A program made the translations under genes and the position numbers. This document shows, one piece after another, positions 47,170-56,170 of a stretch of DNA of 64,000 nucleotides. Position 1 is the stretch's first letter; every line of letters begins with the position of its first letter. Origin of the DNA: an actinobacterium LLX17 (lineage in GTDB: Bacteria; Actinomycetota; Actinomycetes; Propionibacteriales; Nocardioidaceae); the NCBI GenBank assembly GCA_000471045.1, contig KI301992.1, positions 502,217-566,216 of the forward strand, read 5' to 3'. A model generated the notes under the pieces. The model did not search any database, was not told where the DNA came from, and was given only the letters and a program-made list of their open reading frames with translations.

Positions 47170-47882
47170 TGAGCCGGCTTGATCACGTAGCCTGCGCCTC
47201 GCTTGGTGTGGATCATCGGCTCGCGACCTGCGTCGACCTTCTTGCGGAGGTAGGAGATGTAGAGCTCCACGACGTTCGCCTGTCCACCGAAGTCATAGTT
47301 CCACACGCGGTCGAGGATCTGCGCCTTGCTGAGCACGCGCTTGGGGTTGCGCATCAGGTAGCGCAGCAGCTCGAACTCGGTGGCGGTGAGGTCGATCTCG
47401 TCGCCTCCGCGGGTGACGTCACGGCTGTCCTCGTCCATCACGAGGTCGCCGACGGTCAGCACGTGGCTGACCCGGGCGTCGAGCGCGCCGGCGCGACGCA
47501 GGAGTCCGCGCAGGCGAGCCACGACCTCCTCGAGGCTGAACGGCTTGGTCACGTAGTCGTCGCCGCCGGCGGTGAGGCCCTGGATGCGGTCCTCGACGGC
47601 GTCGCGAGCGGTGAGGAACACGACCGGCACGTGGGGCGCGAAGGCGCGGACGCGGCGAAGCACCTCGAGCCCGTCGATGTCGGGCAGCATCATGTCGAGC
47701 ACGATGGCGTCGGGCTGGTGCTCCTTCGCGGTGCTGACGGCGGTGCGTCCGGTGCCGGCGGTGGCGACGTCCCAGCCCTCGAAGCGCAGGGCCATCTGGA
47801 GGAGCTCGGCGATGTTGGGCTCGTCGTCGACCACCAGGATGCGCACGGGGGACCCGTCGGGACGGGTGAGGGAAGTATCCAT
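47166..47882 (-). CDS. OmpR-family response regulator, PhoP/TcrX-like
   Basis: 238 residues. Receiver with VVDDEPNI and D63 in VLDMMLPDIDG; winged helix with LTATEFELLRYLMRNPKRVLSK and WNYDFGGQANVVELYISYLRKK, closest in wording to mycobacterial PhoP/TcrX proteins. The upstream gap carries two PhoP-box-like direct repeats, suggesting autoregulation. GAGGGG abuts the ATG. Confidence 0.92.
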   Translation of the reverse strand: MDTSLTRPDGSPVRILVVDDEPNIAELLQMALRFEGWDVATAGTGRTAVSTAKEHQPDAIVLDMMLPDIDGLEVLRRVRAFAPHVPVVFLTARDAVEDRIQGLTAGGDDYVTKPFSLEEVVARLRGLLRRAGALDARVSHVLTVGDLVMDEDSRDVTRGGDEIDLTATEFELLRYLMRNPKRVLSKAQILDRVWNYDFGGQANVVELYISYLRKKVDAGREPMIHTKRGAGYVIKPAQ

Positions 47883-47900
47883 CCCCTCAGTGTGGTGGCC

Positions 47901-47944
47901 CTGTCAGGGGACTGTCTGGTGAAAGCCTGTCGTGAGCCTGTGAA
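47901..47944 (-). promoter_or_regulatory. Two PhoP-box-like direct repeat pairs
   Basis: Heptamers CTGTCAG, CTGTCTG, CTGTCGT and CTGTGAA start at 47901, 47912, 47927 and 47938: two pairs, each with a 4-base spacer and 11-base period. Read on the minus strand they resemble the mycobacterial PhoP site TCACAGC-N4-TCACAGC. They lie 19-62 bases before the response-regulator start and also upstream of the divergent cyclase. Confidence 0.55.
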
Positions 47945-48058
47945 TTGGGCGCGCCCTGTGGACGTTGGTTGCGCTTGGAACCCACTCGCGCGACATCCCG
48001 GCGGTCGCGTCGGGCGAGGAACGCGCCGGGCGGGGCCGACTCACGGTACAACTGCATC

Positions 48059-49597
48059 GTGACCCACCCACGGACCTCTCGCCTCCTGGCCTTCGCGCGC
48101 CGGATGTCGATCGTGTGGTGGCTGCGCATCGCCATGACCGCGGTCCTGGTGCTGACGAGTGCTGTCGGCGCGGTTGTCGTCTACTCGCTCGCGGTGCTGG
48201 TCATCCCGCTGCCGATCGAGACCGACGACGCCCTGGCTCTTCGCAATCTGGCCATGACGGCCGTCGTGCTGCCGGTGCTCGCCCTCGTCGGCACCGTCTG
48301 GGGCCTGCGCATGGTGGGGCCCGCGGTCCGGTGGGTGCGGGAGGACCGGCGACCGACCGACGGGGAGAAGCGGGCGCTGCTGAACGTGCCGCGTCGCATC
48401 TTCTTCATGCACGCGGTGCTGTGGTCCATCGGCACGCTGATCTTCGCCGGGTACAACGCGTTCACCTCGGTGCAGCTGGGCGTGACGGTGGTCCAGATCG
48501 TGGGGCTGGCCGGCGCCACCACCAGCTCGATCGCCTACCTCGTGGCCGAGCGGCTCTTCCGGCCCCTCGCGCGGCGGGCGCTGGCGTCAGGGGTGCCGGA
48601 GCGTACGCGCGTCCGGTCGGTGGCGGGCCGCACGATGTTCGCGTGGGTGCTCGGCACCGGCGTGATGCTGTGGGGGCTCGCGGCTGTCGGACTTGCATCG
48701 TTGATCCGCGCCGACCAGGTGACGGTGCGGCAGCTCTCCATCACGATGCTGGTGCTGGGCTCGATCGGTTTCGTCGTCGGGGGCATCACGACGTTCGTCG
48801 CGGCCCGGGCCACCTCCGTGCCCGTGCGGGGCCTGCGGATGTCCCTGGCCAAGGTGGGGCAGGGCGACCTCGACGTCGCGATGACGATCGACGACGGCAC
48901 CGAGATCGGCATGCTGCAGGCGGGGTTCAACGAGATGGTCACCGGACTGCGCGAGCGCGAGGAGCTGCGCGACCTCTTCGGCCGGCACGTGGGCTCCGAG
49001 GTCGCGCGGGCGGCGCTGGAGGGCGGAGCCCAGCTCGGCGGCGAGACGAGGCACGTGGCGGTGCTGTTCGTCGACGTCATCGGGTCGACGTCGATGGCCA
49101 GCGAGCGCCCGCCGGAGGAGGTCGTGTCGCTGCTGAACCAGTTCTTCCACGTGGTCATCGAGGTGGTGCACGAGCACGACGGCTTCATCAACAAGTTCGA
49201 GGGAGACGCCGCGCTCGCCATCTGGAACGCGCCGGTCGAGGTGGAGGCGTGCGAGTCGAAGGCGCTCGCGGCGGCCCGCACGCTCGCAGTCCGACTCGCC
49301 GACGAGGTCTCGGAGCTCTCGGCGGGCATCGGGGTCTCGGCGGGCACGGCGGTGGCCGGCAACGTCGGTGCGTCCGAGCGCTACGAGTACACCGTCATCG
49401 GCGACCCGGTGAACGAGGCGGCGCGCCTGACCGAGCACGCCAAGCAGGTGCCGGCGCACGTGGTGGCCAACGCCCGCATGCTCGAGTCCGCGCCCGACGA
49501 GGCGATGCACTGGACCGAGATCGACCCCTTCGTGGCGCGCGGCCGCACCGAGGAGACGCGCGTCGCCACCCCGGCGCACGCCGCCGACCCCGGGTGA
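48059..49597 (+). CDS. Membrane adenylate/guanylate cyclase (class III, HAMP)
   Basis: 512 residues. Six membrane segments (about 15-215), a HAMP linker (about 235-290) and a class III cyclase domain. Catalytic features are metal-binding Asp in VLFVDVIGSTS and KFEGDAALAIW, and the transition-state Asn/Arg in VNEAARL. The order matches mycobacterial Rv1318c-Rv1320c/Rv3645 cyclases. GTG 48059 is preceded by TACAAC ending six bases upstream; the longer upstream frame is not supported. Confidence 0.92.
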   Translation: MTHPRTSRLLAFARRMSIVWWLRIAMTAVLVLTSAVGAVVVYSLAVLVIPLPIETDDALALRNLAMTAVVLPVLALVGTVWGLRMVGPAVRWVREDRRPTDGEKRALLNVPRRIFFMHAVLWSIGTLIFAGYNAFTSVQLGVTVVQIVGLAGATTSSIAYLVAERLFRPLARRALASGVPERTRVRSVAGRTMFAWVLGTGVMLWGLAAVGLASLIRADQVTVRQLSITMLVLGSIGFVVGGITTFVAARATSVPVRGLRMSLAKVGQGDLDVAMTIDDGTEIGMLQAGFNEMVTGLREREELRDLFGRHVGSEVARAALEGGAQLGGETRHVAVLFVDVIGSTSMASERPPEEVVSLLNQFFHVVIEVVHEHDGFINKFEGDAALAIWNAPVEVEACESKALAAARTLAVRLADEVSELSAGIGVSAGTAVAGNVGASERYEYTVIGDPVNEAARLTEHAKQVPAHVVANARMLESAPDEAMHWTEIDPFVARGRTEETRVATPAHAADPG

Positions 49598-49625
49598 TTC
49601 GGTGGCGCCGGGGTACGAGGCCCTC

Positions 49626-50132
49626 ATGTGGTTCGACTCCTGGTCCCAGATCCTGCGCGTCCTGATCGTCGGCGCCGCGACCTACGCCAGCCTGCTGTTC
49701 CTCCTGCGCATCTCGGGCAAGCGGACGCTGGCCAAGCTCAACGCGTTCGACCTCGTGGTGACCGTGGCGCTCGGCTCGACGCTGGCGACGGTGCTGCTGA
49801 ACACGTCGGTCTCCTGGTCCGAGGGACTGGCGGCGCTCGCCACCCTGATCGGGTTGCAGCTTCTGGTGGCGCTGATCTCGGCATGGGTCCCCGGGGGACG
49901 CGACTTCTTCACGTCGCGACCGACGGTCCTGTTGCGCGACGGACGCATCGACGAGGCGACGGCCAAGCGAGCCCGGATCGCGAAGGCCGAGATCCGTCAG
50001 GCGGTCCGCAGCAGCGGGCAGGGTGACTTGTCCTCGGTGGCGGTCGTGGTGCTGGAGACCGACGGATCGCTGAGCGTGGTGCCGAAGTCGGCGGCCGGCG
50101 ACCTGTCGGCGCTCGAGGACGTCGAGACCTGA
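49626..50132 (+). CDS. DUF421 (YetF-like) membrane protein
   Basis: 168 residues. Three N-terminal membrane segments with LLRISGKRTLAKLNAFDLVVTVALGS, the family signature, then a cytoplasmic domain containing RPTVLLRDGRI and a YcaP/YetF-type C-terminal fold. ATG 49626 gives the usual MWFDSW start; GTG 49602 is possible. Role not established. Confidence 0.87.
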   Translation: MWFDSWSQILRVLIVGAATYASLLFLLRISGKRTLAKLNAFDLVVTVALGSTLATVLLNTSVSWSEGLAALATLIGLQLLVALISAWVPGGRDFFTSRPTVLLRDGRIDEATAKRARIAKAEIRQAVRSSGQGDLSSVAVVVLETDGSLSVVPKSAAGDLSALEDVET

Positions 50133-50172
50133 GGCCATGGTCGTGGCCATGCATTCGCCCTAGGCTGCGCCC

Positions 50173-50628
50173 ATGCGAGTCGACAGTGCGCACGGAGTCG
50201 TCGAGGCGACGCGGCAACAGGTCTATGGGGCGTTCGTGGATCCTGACCTGTTGGTCGCGTGGCTGCCACCGTCGGGCATGAGCGGGCGCCTCGAGCGATT
50301 CGACGCGCAGGACGGCGGCGGCTTCCGGATGGTGCTGACCTATGACGACCCGACTGACGCGCCGGGCAAGTTCACGGACGGCTCCGACGTCAGCGACGTG
50401 CGGTTCGTCGAGCTCGAGCCCGGGCACCGCGCGGTCTGGGAGGTGGACTTCCCGTCGGACGACCCGGCCTTGGCCGGCACCATGAGGATGACTTGGACGT
50501 TCGCCGCGCACGGCCGCGGCACGTCGGTCGAGGTCGTCGTCACGGGTGTGCCGGACGGCATCGACGCCGACGACCACGCGGCCGGTCTCCGGTCGTCGCT
50601 GGACAACCTGGCCCGCCTGCTCGACTGA
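50173..50628 (+). CDS. SRPBCC (AHSA1-like) family protein
   Basis: 151 residues. The pattern ATRQQVYGAFVDPDLLVAWLPPSGMSGRLERFD and the end GLRSSLDNLARLLD are typical of Aha1-like START-fold proteins, which bind hydrophobic ligands. TAGGCT ends six bases before ATG 50173 (leaderless). Single gene between DUF421 and DUF305. Confidence 0.87.
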   Translation: MRVDSAHGVVEATRQQVYGAFVDPDLLVAWLPPSGMSGRLERFDAQDGGGFRMVLTYDDPTDAPGKFTDGSDVSDVRFVELEPGHRAVWEVDFPSDDPALAGTMRMTWTFAAHGRGTSVEVVVTGVPDGIDADDHAAGLRSSLDNLARLLD

Positions 50629-50704
50629 GCAGCGGCTCGGGCGTGACGGGGCGCCCGATGGGTACGCCTTGGGGTGACCGTGACGTCCACCCCAGGAGCT
50701 CCCC

Positions 50705-51337
50705 ATGTCCACGGAGTCGCACGAGCACCAGCACGACAACGACCACGACGACGGCGGCCACCAGGAGCGCCGCATGTACCTGCGGTTCGCCGCGATGATC
50801 CTGACCTCCACGGTGGTCATGTATGCGCTGACCTACACGAACCTCTTCGACCTCGGGCACGCGCACGTGAGCGAGGAACGCATCTACATGGCCGTGCTGA
50901 TGGGCTCGGCGATGGCCATCATCATGCTCGGCTTCATGTGGGGGATGATGTACCGCAACGTCCGGGTGAACATCGGCATCGTCGTGGGAGCCCTCGTCGT
51001 CGGCGGCACCGCGCTGACGCTCTCGCAGAGCCAGCGACTCGTCGAGGACGGCGCCTACATGCGCGGGATGATCCCGCACCACTCGATCGCCATCCTCACC
51101 AGCGAGCGGGCACAGATCGAGGATCTCCGGGTGCGCGAGCTCGCTGATGGCATCAGCTCCACCCAGGTCAAGGAGATCAAGGAGATGGAGTGGCTGCTCG
51201 GCGACATCGCCGAGAACGGTCTGGCCACAACGCCCGAGGAGGCCGAGGCACGTCCGGTGCCGGACTTCAGTGGCGGATCGCCGGGCTCGGGCTGGTGGCC
51301 GCACTGGCTCTTCGTGACACCCGCCCCGACGGAGTAG
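50705..51337 (+). CDS. DUF305 membrane protein with His-rich N-terminus
   Basis: 210 residues. His/Asp-rich first 22 residues (likely metal-binding), three membrane segments (about 28-48, 60-80, 88-108) and a C-terminal DUF305 domain with MRGMIPHHSIAIL near 118-130 and EIKEMEWLL. DUF305 proteins are ferritin-like helical domains often linked to copper. AGGAG precedes ATG 50705. Confidence 0.88.
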   Translation: MSTESHEHQHDNDHDDGGHQERRMYLRFAAMILTSTVVMYALTYTNLFDLGHAHVSEERIYMAVLMGSAMAIIMLGFMWGMMYRNVRVNIGIVVGALVVGGTALTLSQSQRLVEDGAYMRGMIPHHSIAILTSERAQIEDLRVRELADGISSTQVKEIKEMEWLLGDIAENGLATTPEEAEARPVPDFSGGSPGSGWWPHWLFVTPAPTE

Positions 51338-51407
51338 GGCTTCCCTGTCGCTGCCCAGCCTGAAGAGGGGCTGGACAGCGGCAGTTCTCTGGTCAATAGT
51401 TAGGTAT

Positions 51408-51740
51408 ATGCCAAAGTATCGAGACGAGGTCGACGCCGTCCTCCGCGCGCTCGCTGACCCGACGCGTCGGGCCATCGTCGAGCGGGTGGCCGCGGCGCCC
51501 GCTGCGGTCTCGGAGCTGGCCGAGCGCGCGGACATGACCCTGCCCTCGGTGATGCAGCACCTCGGCATCCTCGAGCAGGCCGGCATCGTCACGACCGAGA
51601 AGCAGGGCCGCATCCGGACGGTGAGCCTGCGTCCCGGCTCGCTGGACGTGCTGCACCTGTGGCTCGACGAGCACCGCACCTCCGCCGAGCGCCAGGCCGA
51701 CCGGCTCGGCATCCACCTCGCGCGACACCCCAGGAAGTGA
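51408..51740 (+). CDS. ArsR-family transcriptional regulator
   Basis: 110 residues, winged helix: LRALADPTRRAIVERVAAAPAAVSELAERADMTLPSVMQHLGILEQAG. No cysteine metal site is seen, matching the ArsR subgroup that accompanies SRPBCC genes. AT-rich bases with TAGTTA directly upstream suggest a leaderless start. Eight bases separate it from the reductase-like gene, forming an operon of three. Confidence 0.92.
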   Translation: MPKYRDEVDAVLRALADPTRRAIVERVAAAPAAVSELAERADMTLPSVMQHLGILEQAGIVTTEKQGRIRTVSLRPGSLDVLHLWLDEHRTSAERQADRLGIHLARHPRK

Positions 51741-51747
51741 ACCGCTC

Positions 51748-52392
51748 ATGACCCGAGTCCGCGTCGACCTGATGATCTCCCTCGACGGCTACGCCACCAC
51801 CACCGACCAGACCCCCGAGAAGCCCTTCGGTGAGGACTGGGAGCGACTGACGGCCGCCTATGCCGGGACGCGCACCTTCCGCGAGCGCGTCTTCGGCGAC
51901 ACCACCGGTGCCGGCACGACTGGCATCGACGACGAGTTCGCCATCGGCTACTTCGAGGGCATCGGCGCCGAGATCATGGGTGCCGGCAAGTTCGGCCTCC
52001 ACGCCCACCCCGACGACCCGGACTGGAAGGGCTGGTGGGGCGACGAGCCGCCCTTCGGCTTCCCCGTCTTCGTGCTCACCCACCAGCCGCGCGAGTCGAT
52101 CCCGATGGCCGGCGGCACGACGTTCCACTTCCTGTCGGCCTCGCCCGTCGAGGCCCTTGAGGTCGCCGCCGAGGCGGCCGGCGATGCCGACGTGCGCGTC
52201 GGCGGCGGACCGACCACTGTTCGGCCCTACCTCGCCGCGGGCCTGGTGGACGAGCTGCACGTCGCGATCACGCCGATCCTGCTCGGCCGCGGCATCAACC
52301 TGTGGGACGACCTGCGCGGGCTCGAGAACGGTTATCGCGTCGAGTCGGTCACGGCGCCCAGCGGCATCATCCACGTCACCTTCACCCGATAG
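51748..52392 (+). CDS. Dihydrofolate reductase-family (RibD C-terminal) protein
   Basis: 214 residues. MTRVRVDLMISLDGYATT start and VRVGGGPTTVRPYLAAGLVDELHVAITPILLGRG identify the RibD_C/DHFR-like fold that uses NADPH. Lies between an ArsR regulator and an SRPBCC protein, a frequent actinobacterial trio of unknown substrate. Confidence 0.88.
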   Translation: MTRVRVDLMISLDGYATTTDQTPEKPFGEDWERLTAAYAGTRTFRERVFGDTTGAGTTGIDDEFAIGYFEGIGAEIMGAGKFGLHAHPDDPDWKGWWGDEPPFGFPVFVLTHQPRESIPMAGGTTFHFLSASPVEALEVAAEAAGDADVRVGGGPTTVRPYLAAGLVDELHVAITPILLGRGINLWDDLRGLENGYRVESVTAPSGIIHVTFTR

Positions 52393-52400
52393 GAGCAGTC

Positions 52401-52868
52401 ATGTCAGAGACGAGAGAGCGCAGCGTCGCCCACTCCGGCTTCACCTTGGTGCGCGAGTACCCGGTGCCGGTCGAGGCGGTGTGGGCCGCGTTCGCCGAGG
52501 AGGAGCAGCGCAAGCAGTGGTTCGGCACGTCGGACGACTGGATGTCGGGGGAGTGGCAGCACGACTTCCGCGTGGGCGGGCGCGACGTCGCCGAGGGTGA
52601 GTTCCACGGTGGGCCGGTGTCTCGCTACGAGGCGGTCTACACCGACATCGTCGAGAACGAGCGCATCATCACGAGCTACGACATGTGGATCGACGGCACC
52701 CACATCTCGACGTCGGTCGCTTCGTTCGAGCTCGAGGAGGTGGACGGCGGCACCCGCTTCACCCATGCCGAGCACGGCATCCACCTCGACGGCATCGACA
52801 CCGGCGCGCAGCGCGAGGAGGGCACCATCGAGCTGCTCGATCGCCTGGGTGCGCACCTGCAGAGCTGA
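52401..52868 (+). CDS. SRPBCC (AHSA1-like) family protein
   Basis: 155 residues. FTLVREYPVPVEAVWAAFAEEEQRKQWFG and RYEAVYTDIVENERIITSYDM are hallmark Aha1-type segments. AGGAGCAGTC precedes ATG 52401. Third gene of the ArsR operon; presumably regulated by that repressor. Confidence 0.9.
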   Translation: MSETRERSVAHSGFTLVREYPVPVEAVWAAFAEEEQRKQWFGTSDDWMSGEWQHDFRVGGRDVAEGEFHGGPVSRYEAVYTDIVENERIITSYDMWIDGTHISTSVASFELEEVDGGTRFTHAEHGIHLDGIDTGAQREEGTIELLDRLGAHLQS

Positions 52869-53029
52869 TGTCGATCGAAAACCATCTCGCCACTGATCGG
52901 TAGCAATTGCAGGGAATTTCGGACGTCCATCCCGTTTAAGGGCCTCCTGTGGGCCGGTGCCTTCCCAGCGGTGTGAAGTCGTGGCACTCTGCCGTCGACA
53001 ACATCGTTTCCGGGGGGAAGGTGTGGGCG

Positions 53030-54262
53030 ATGGCAGACGTCTCCGTCGGACTGGCCGACCGTGTGCGTGCCGTGGTGCGCGAGCGCCGTATCGATCCCGG
53101 GCTCGATGTCGACGCGGTGCGCCGGGCGGCCGCCGACGTGGTGGCCGAGCACGAGCAGCGCAGCCTGACCGGCGCGGTCCGCAGTCTCGACGACCCCGAC
53201 GTCGCGGTCGGCCGCATCGTCGCGGACGTGGCGGGGTTCGGCGCGCTGCAGCCGTTCCTCGACGACCCGGAGATCGAGGAGATCTGGATCAACGCGCCCG
53301 ACCGGGTCTTCGTGGCCCGCGCCGGGCGCCACGAGCTGACCAGCGTCATGCTCACCGCCGAAGGCGTGCGGGAGCTGGTCGAGCGGATGCTGTCCAGCTC
53401 CGGGCGCCGCCTCGACGTCTCCCAGCCGTTCGTCGACGCGTCCCTGCCCGGTGGGCACCGGCTGCACGTGGTGCTCGAGGGCATCTCGAAGGACTTCACG
53501 TCGGTCAACATCCGCAAGTACGTGGCCCGCGCGCACTCGCTGCCCGAGCTGGTGGGTCTCGGCACGCTCGACGAGCAGTCCGCCGGCTTCCTGCATGCCG
53601 CCGTGCTGGCGGGCCTGAACATCGTCGTGTCCGGCGGAACGCAGGCCGGCAAGACCACGCTGCTCAATTGCCTCTGCGCGTCGATCCCCGGAACCCAGCG
53701 ACTGGTCTCGGTCGAGGAGGTCTACGAGCTGCGCACGAGCCATCCCGACTGGGTTCAGCTGCAGACGCGGCCGGCTGGGCTCGAGGGCACCGGCGAGATC
53801 GACCTGCGCATGCTGGTCAAGGAGTCGCTGCGCATGCGACCGAGCCGCCTGGTGGTGGGCGAGGTGCGCGCGGCCGAGTGCCTCGACCTGCTGCTCGCCC
53901 TGAATGCCGGCCTGCCCGCAATGGCCTCGATCCACGCGAACTCCGCGCGCCAGGCACTGGTCAAGCTGTGCACGCTCCCGCTCCTGGCGGGCGACAACAT
54001 CGGATCCGCCTTCGTCGTGCCCACCGTTGCCTCGACGGTCGACGTCGTCGTGCACACCGCCCTCGGTCCCGACGGGCACCGCGCGGTGCAGGAGATTGTG
54101 GCCGTCACCGGCCGCGTCGAGGGCGCGCTCGTCGAGTGCGAGCGGCTGTTCACTCGCCGCGACGGACGCCTCGTGCGCGGGTCCGGACGCCCGGTCCGCA
54201 CCGAGGCGTTCGAGCGGGTGGGCATCGACCTCGACACCGTGCTGGGCGGTGGGTTCCCGTGA
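53030..54262 (+). CDS. Tad pilus ATPase TadA (CpaF-like)
   Basis: 410 residues of the type II/IV secretion ATPase family. Walker A GGTQAGKTT at about 201-209, Asp box and Walker B RLVVGEVR near 270, and ASIHANSARQAL. Powers pilus assembly. GGGGGAAGG lies nine bases before ATG 53030; GTG 53021 is possible. The AT-richer 161-base gap upstream probably holds the promoter of the tad block. Overlaps tadB by GTGA. Confidence 0.93.
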   Translation: MADVSVGLADRVRAVVRERRIDPGLDVDAVRRAAADVVAEHEQRSLTGAVRSLDDPDVAVGRIVADVAGFGALQPFLDDPEIEEIWINAPDRVFVARAGRHELTSVMLTAEGVRELVERMLSSSGRRLDVSQPFVDASLPGGHRLHVVLEGISKDFTSVNIRKYVARAHSLPELVGLGTLDEQSAGFLHAAVLAGLNIVVSGGTQAGKTTLLNCLCASIPGTQRLVSVEEVYELRTSHPDWVQLQTRPAGLEGTGEIDLRMLVKESLRMRPSRLVVGEVRAAECLDLLLALNAGLPAMASIHANSARQALVKLCTLPLLAGDNIGSAFVVPTVASTVDVVVHTALGPDGHRAVQEIVAVTGRVEGALVECERLFTRRDGRLVRGSGRPVRTEAFERVGIDLDTVLGGGFP

Positions 54263-55077
54263 TCGGCGTCCTGGTGCTGTTCGTCACCGGCGCCCTGTTG
54301 ATCGTCTCGTGGTTGTTCGGCCCACCGATGGGGGCGGGTCGACGGCGAGGACGGGGCCAGCGCCGTGGGTCGGGTCGCCTGGTCGCCGCGTCGGTCGGCA
54401 CCGCCACGCTGGCCTTCGTGGTGGGTGCGGTGGTCACCGGCACCTGGGTCGTCGGCCTCGCTCTCATGCTCCCCGCGGCGGGCATCCCCTCGACGGTGGT
54501 GCGCGCCCGACGACTCCGACTGGTCGAGGAGCGCCGCGAGTCGTGGCCCGACGCGATCGACCACCTGTCGTCCGCGGTCCGGGCGGGGTTGTCGTTGCCG
54601 GAGGCGCTCGCAGGTCTGGGGGACCGAGGCCCCTCGGCCCTTCGCGCTGAGTTCGCGCAGTTCTCCCGTGACCACCAGGCCACCGGTCGCTTCGACGACT
54701 CGCTCGACCTGCTCAAGGAGCGCCTCGCCGACCCGGTGGGGGATCGCGTGGTGGAGTCGCTGCGGCTGGCCCGGCTCGTGGGCGGCAGCGATCTCGGCCG
54801 GGTCCTGCGGACGCTCTCGTCGTTCCTGCGCGACGACCTGCGCACTCGCGGCGAGCTGGAGTCACGGCAGTCGTGGACCGTGAACGGCGCCCGCCTCGCG
54901 GTCGCCGCGCCGTGGCTCGTCATCCTCAGCATGAGCGGACGCCCGGAGGTCATCGACCGGTACACCACCGCGACCGGCGCGGTGATCCTCGTCGGCGGAG
55001 CGCTGGTCTGCCTGGCCGCGTACCGGTTGATGCTCCGCGTCGGACGCTTGCCGCTCGAGCGACGGGTGCTGGCATGA
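54259..55077 (+). CDS. Tad platform protein TadB
   Basis: 272 residues. Two N-terminal and two C-terminal membrane segments around a cytoplasmic T2SSF domain (AIDHLSSAVRAGLSLPEALAGLGDRGP). Pairs with TadC as the inner-membrane platform. GTG 54259 overlaps tadA; its own stop overlaps tadC (ATGA). Confidence 0.88.
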   Translation: MIGVLVLFVTGALLIVSWLFGPPMGAGRRRGRGQRRGSGRLVAASVGTATLAFVVGAVVTGTWVVGLALMLPAAGIPSTVVRARRLRLVEERRESWPDAIDHLSSAVRAGLSLPEALAGLGDRGPSALRAEFAQFSRDHQATGRFDDSLDLLKERLADPVGDRVVESLRLARLVGGSDLGRVLRTLSSFLRDDLRTRGELESRQSWTVNGARLAVAAPWLVILSMSGRPEVIDRYTTATGAVILVGGALVCLAAYRLMLRVGRLPLERRVLA

Positions 55078-55988
55078 GCGCCGCGTGGGTCGGCGCCACG
55101 ATCGGGGCCGCGTTCGCCGGTGGGTTGCTGCTCGCCGTCACGGGATGGGCGCGCTCGCGTCGGCCAGCGCTGCACGACCGTGTCGCCCCCTACGTGCGCG
55201 ACGTGTTGCCGACTCTCCCCGTGACCACCGGACGGGGGCCGTCGGCCACGGCGATCACCCGCTGGGCAGCCGACCAGCTCGGCGAGCTGCTGGGCGGCAC
55301 CGAGAGTGTGCGACGGCGGCTCGACCGGCTGGACGGCAGCCTGACGGTCGAGGGCTTCCGAATGCGTCAGCTGCGCTGGGCGGGTCTCGGTCTCGCCGCC
55401 GGCATCCTCGTGGCCCTCGCCATCTGGGCCCGCCGGCCCGCGGCACCTCTCGCACTCCTGGCGCTCTGCATCGCGGCCGGCGCCGTGGGTGCGCTCGCCT
55501 GCGACCAGGACCTCACCTCGCGGGTCACGCGACGCGAACGCCGCATGGCCGAGGAGCTGCCTGCCCTCACTGACCTGCTGGCCATCGCCGTCGCGGCGGG
55601 GGAGAGCCCCACGGCCGCGTTGCGCCGCGTGGTCGGCCGAGCCCGCGGTGACCTCGCGGACGAGCTCTCGCGCGTGGTGGGCGAGATCCACTCCGGGTCC
55701 ACCGTGATCGACGCCTTCGACGCCCTGTCGGCCCGCACCGGCGTGGCGAGCATCGCGCGCTTCGCCGAAGGGCTCGCGGTCGCCGTCGAGCGGGGCACCC
55801 CGATCGTCGAGGTGCTGCACGCGCAGACCGCCGACGTCCGCGAGGCCGCACGGCGCGACCTCATCGAGTCCGGGGGGCGGCGCGAGGTCTTGATGATGAT
55901 CCCCGTCGTGTTCCTGATCCTGCCGGTCACGATCGTCTTCGCCTTCTACCCGGGCCTGGTCGGCCTGAGTCTCACGTCCGGACACTGA
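55074..55988 (+). CDS. Tad platform protein TadC
   Basis: 304 residues with T2SSF domain (ELPALTDLLAIAVAAGESPTAALRRV) and closing hydrophobic helix LMMIPVVFLILPVTIVFAF. Coupled to tadB. The pilin candidate follows after 11 bases with an AGAGGAAA ribosome site. Confidence 0.88.
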   Translation: MSAAWVGATIGAAFAGGLLLAVTGWARSRRPALHDRVAPYVRDVLPTLPVTTGRGPSATAITRWAADQLGELLGGTESVRRRLDRLDGSLTVEGFRMRQLRWAGLGLAAGILVALAIWARRPAAPLALLALCIAAGAVGALACDQDLTSRVTRRERRMAEELPALTDLLAIAVAAGESPTAALRRVVGRARGDLADELSRVVGEIHSGSTVIDAFDALSARTGVASIARFAEGLAVAVERGTPIVEVLHAQTADVREAARRDLIESGGRREVLMMIPVVFLILPVTIVFAFYPGLVGLSLTSGH

Positions 55989-55999
55989 GAGGAAACGTC

Positions 56000-56170
56000 A
56001 TGAGATCTGTCCTTCCCGCTCCGCCGCCGCGCGACGAGTCCGGCGACGTGCCCGGCTGGGTGATGATCACGGTCATGAGCGCCGGCATCGTCGCCCTCCT
56101 GACCGCGTTCGCCGGACCCACGCTCGGCAACATGCTTGAGGCGGCGCTCACGTCGGTCGGCGGTGGCTGA
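56000..56170 (+). CDS. Putative Tad pilin (56 residues)
   Basis: One long hydrophobic helix (about 20-40, WVMITVMSAGIVALLTAFAG) after a short proline- and Asp/Glu-containing leader; a Gly-Asp junction (DESG-DVPG) could be the prepilin cleavage site. The usual Flp-type Glu five residues after the cut and the Tyr are missing. Position between tadC and the tadE genes is where Flp pilins sit. Its stop overlaps the next gene by eight bases. Confidence 0.65.
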   Translation: MRSVLPAPPPRDESGDVPGWVMITVMSAGIVALLTAFAGPTLGNMLEAALTSVGGG

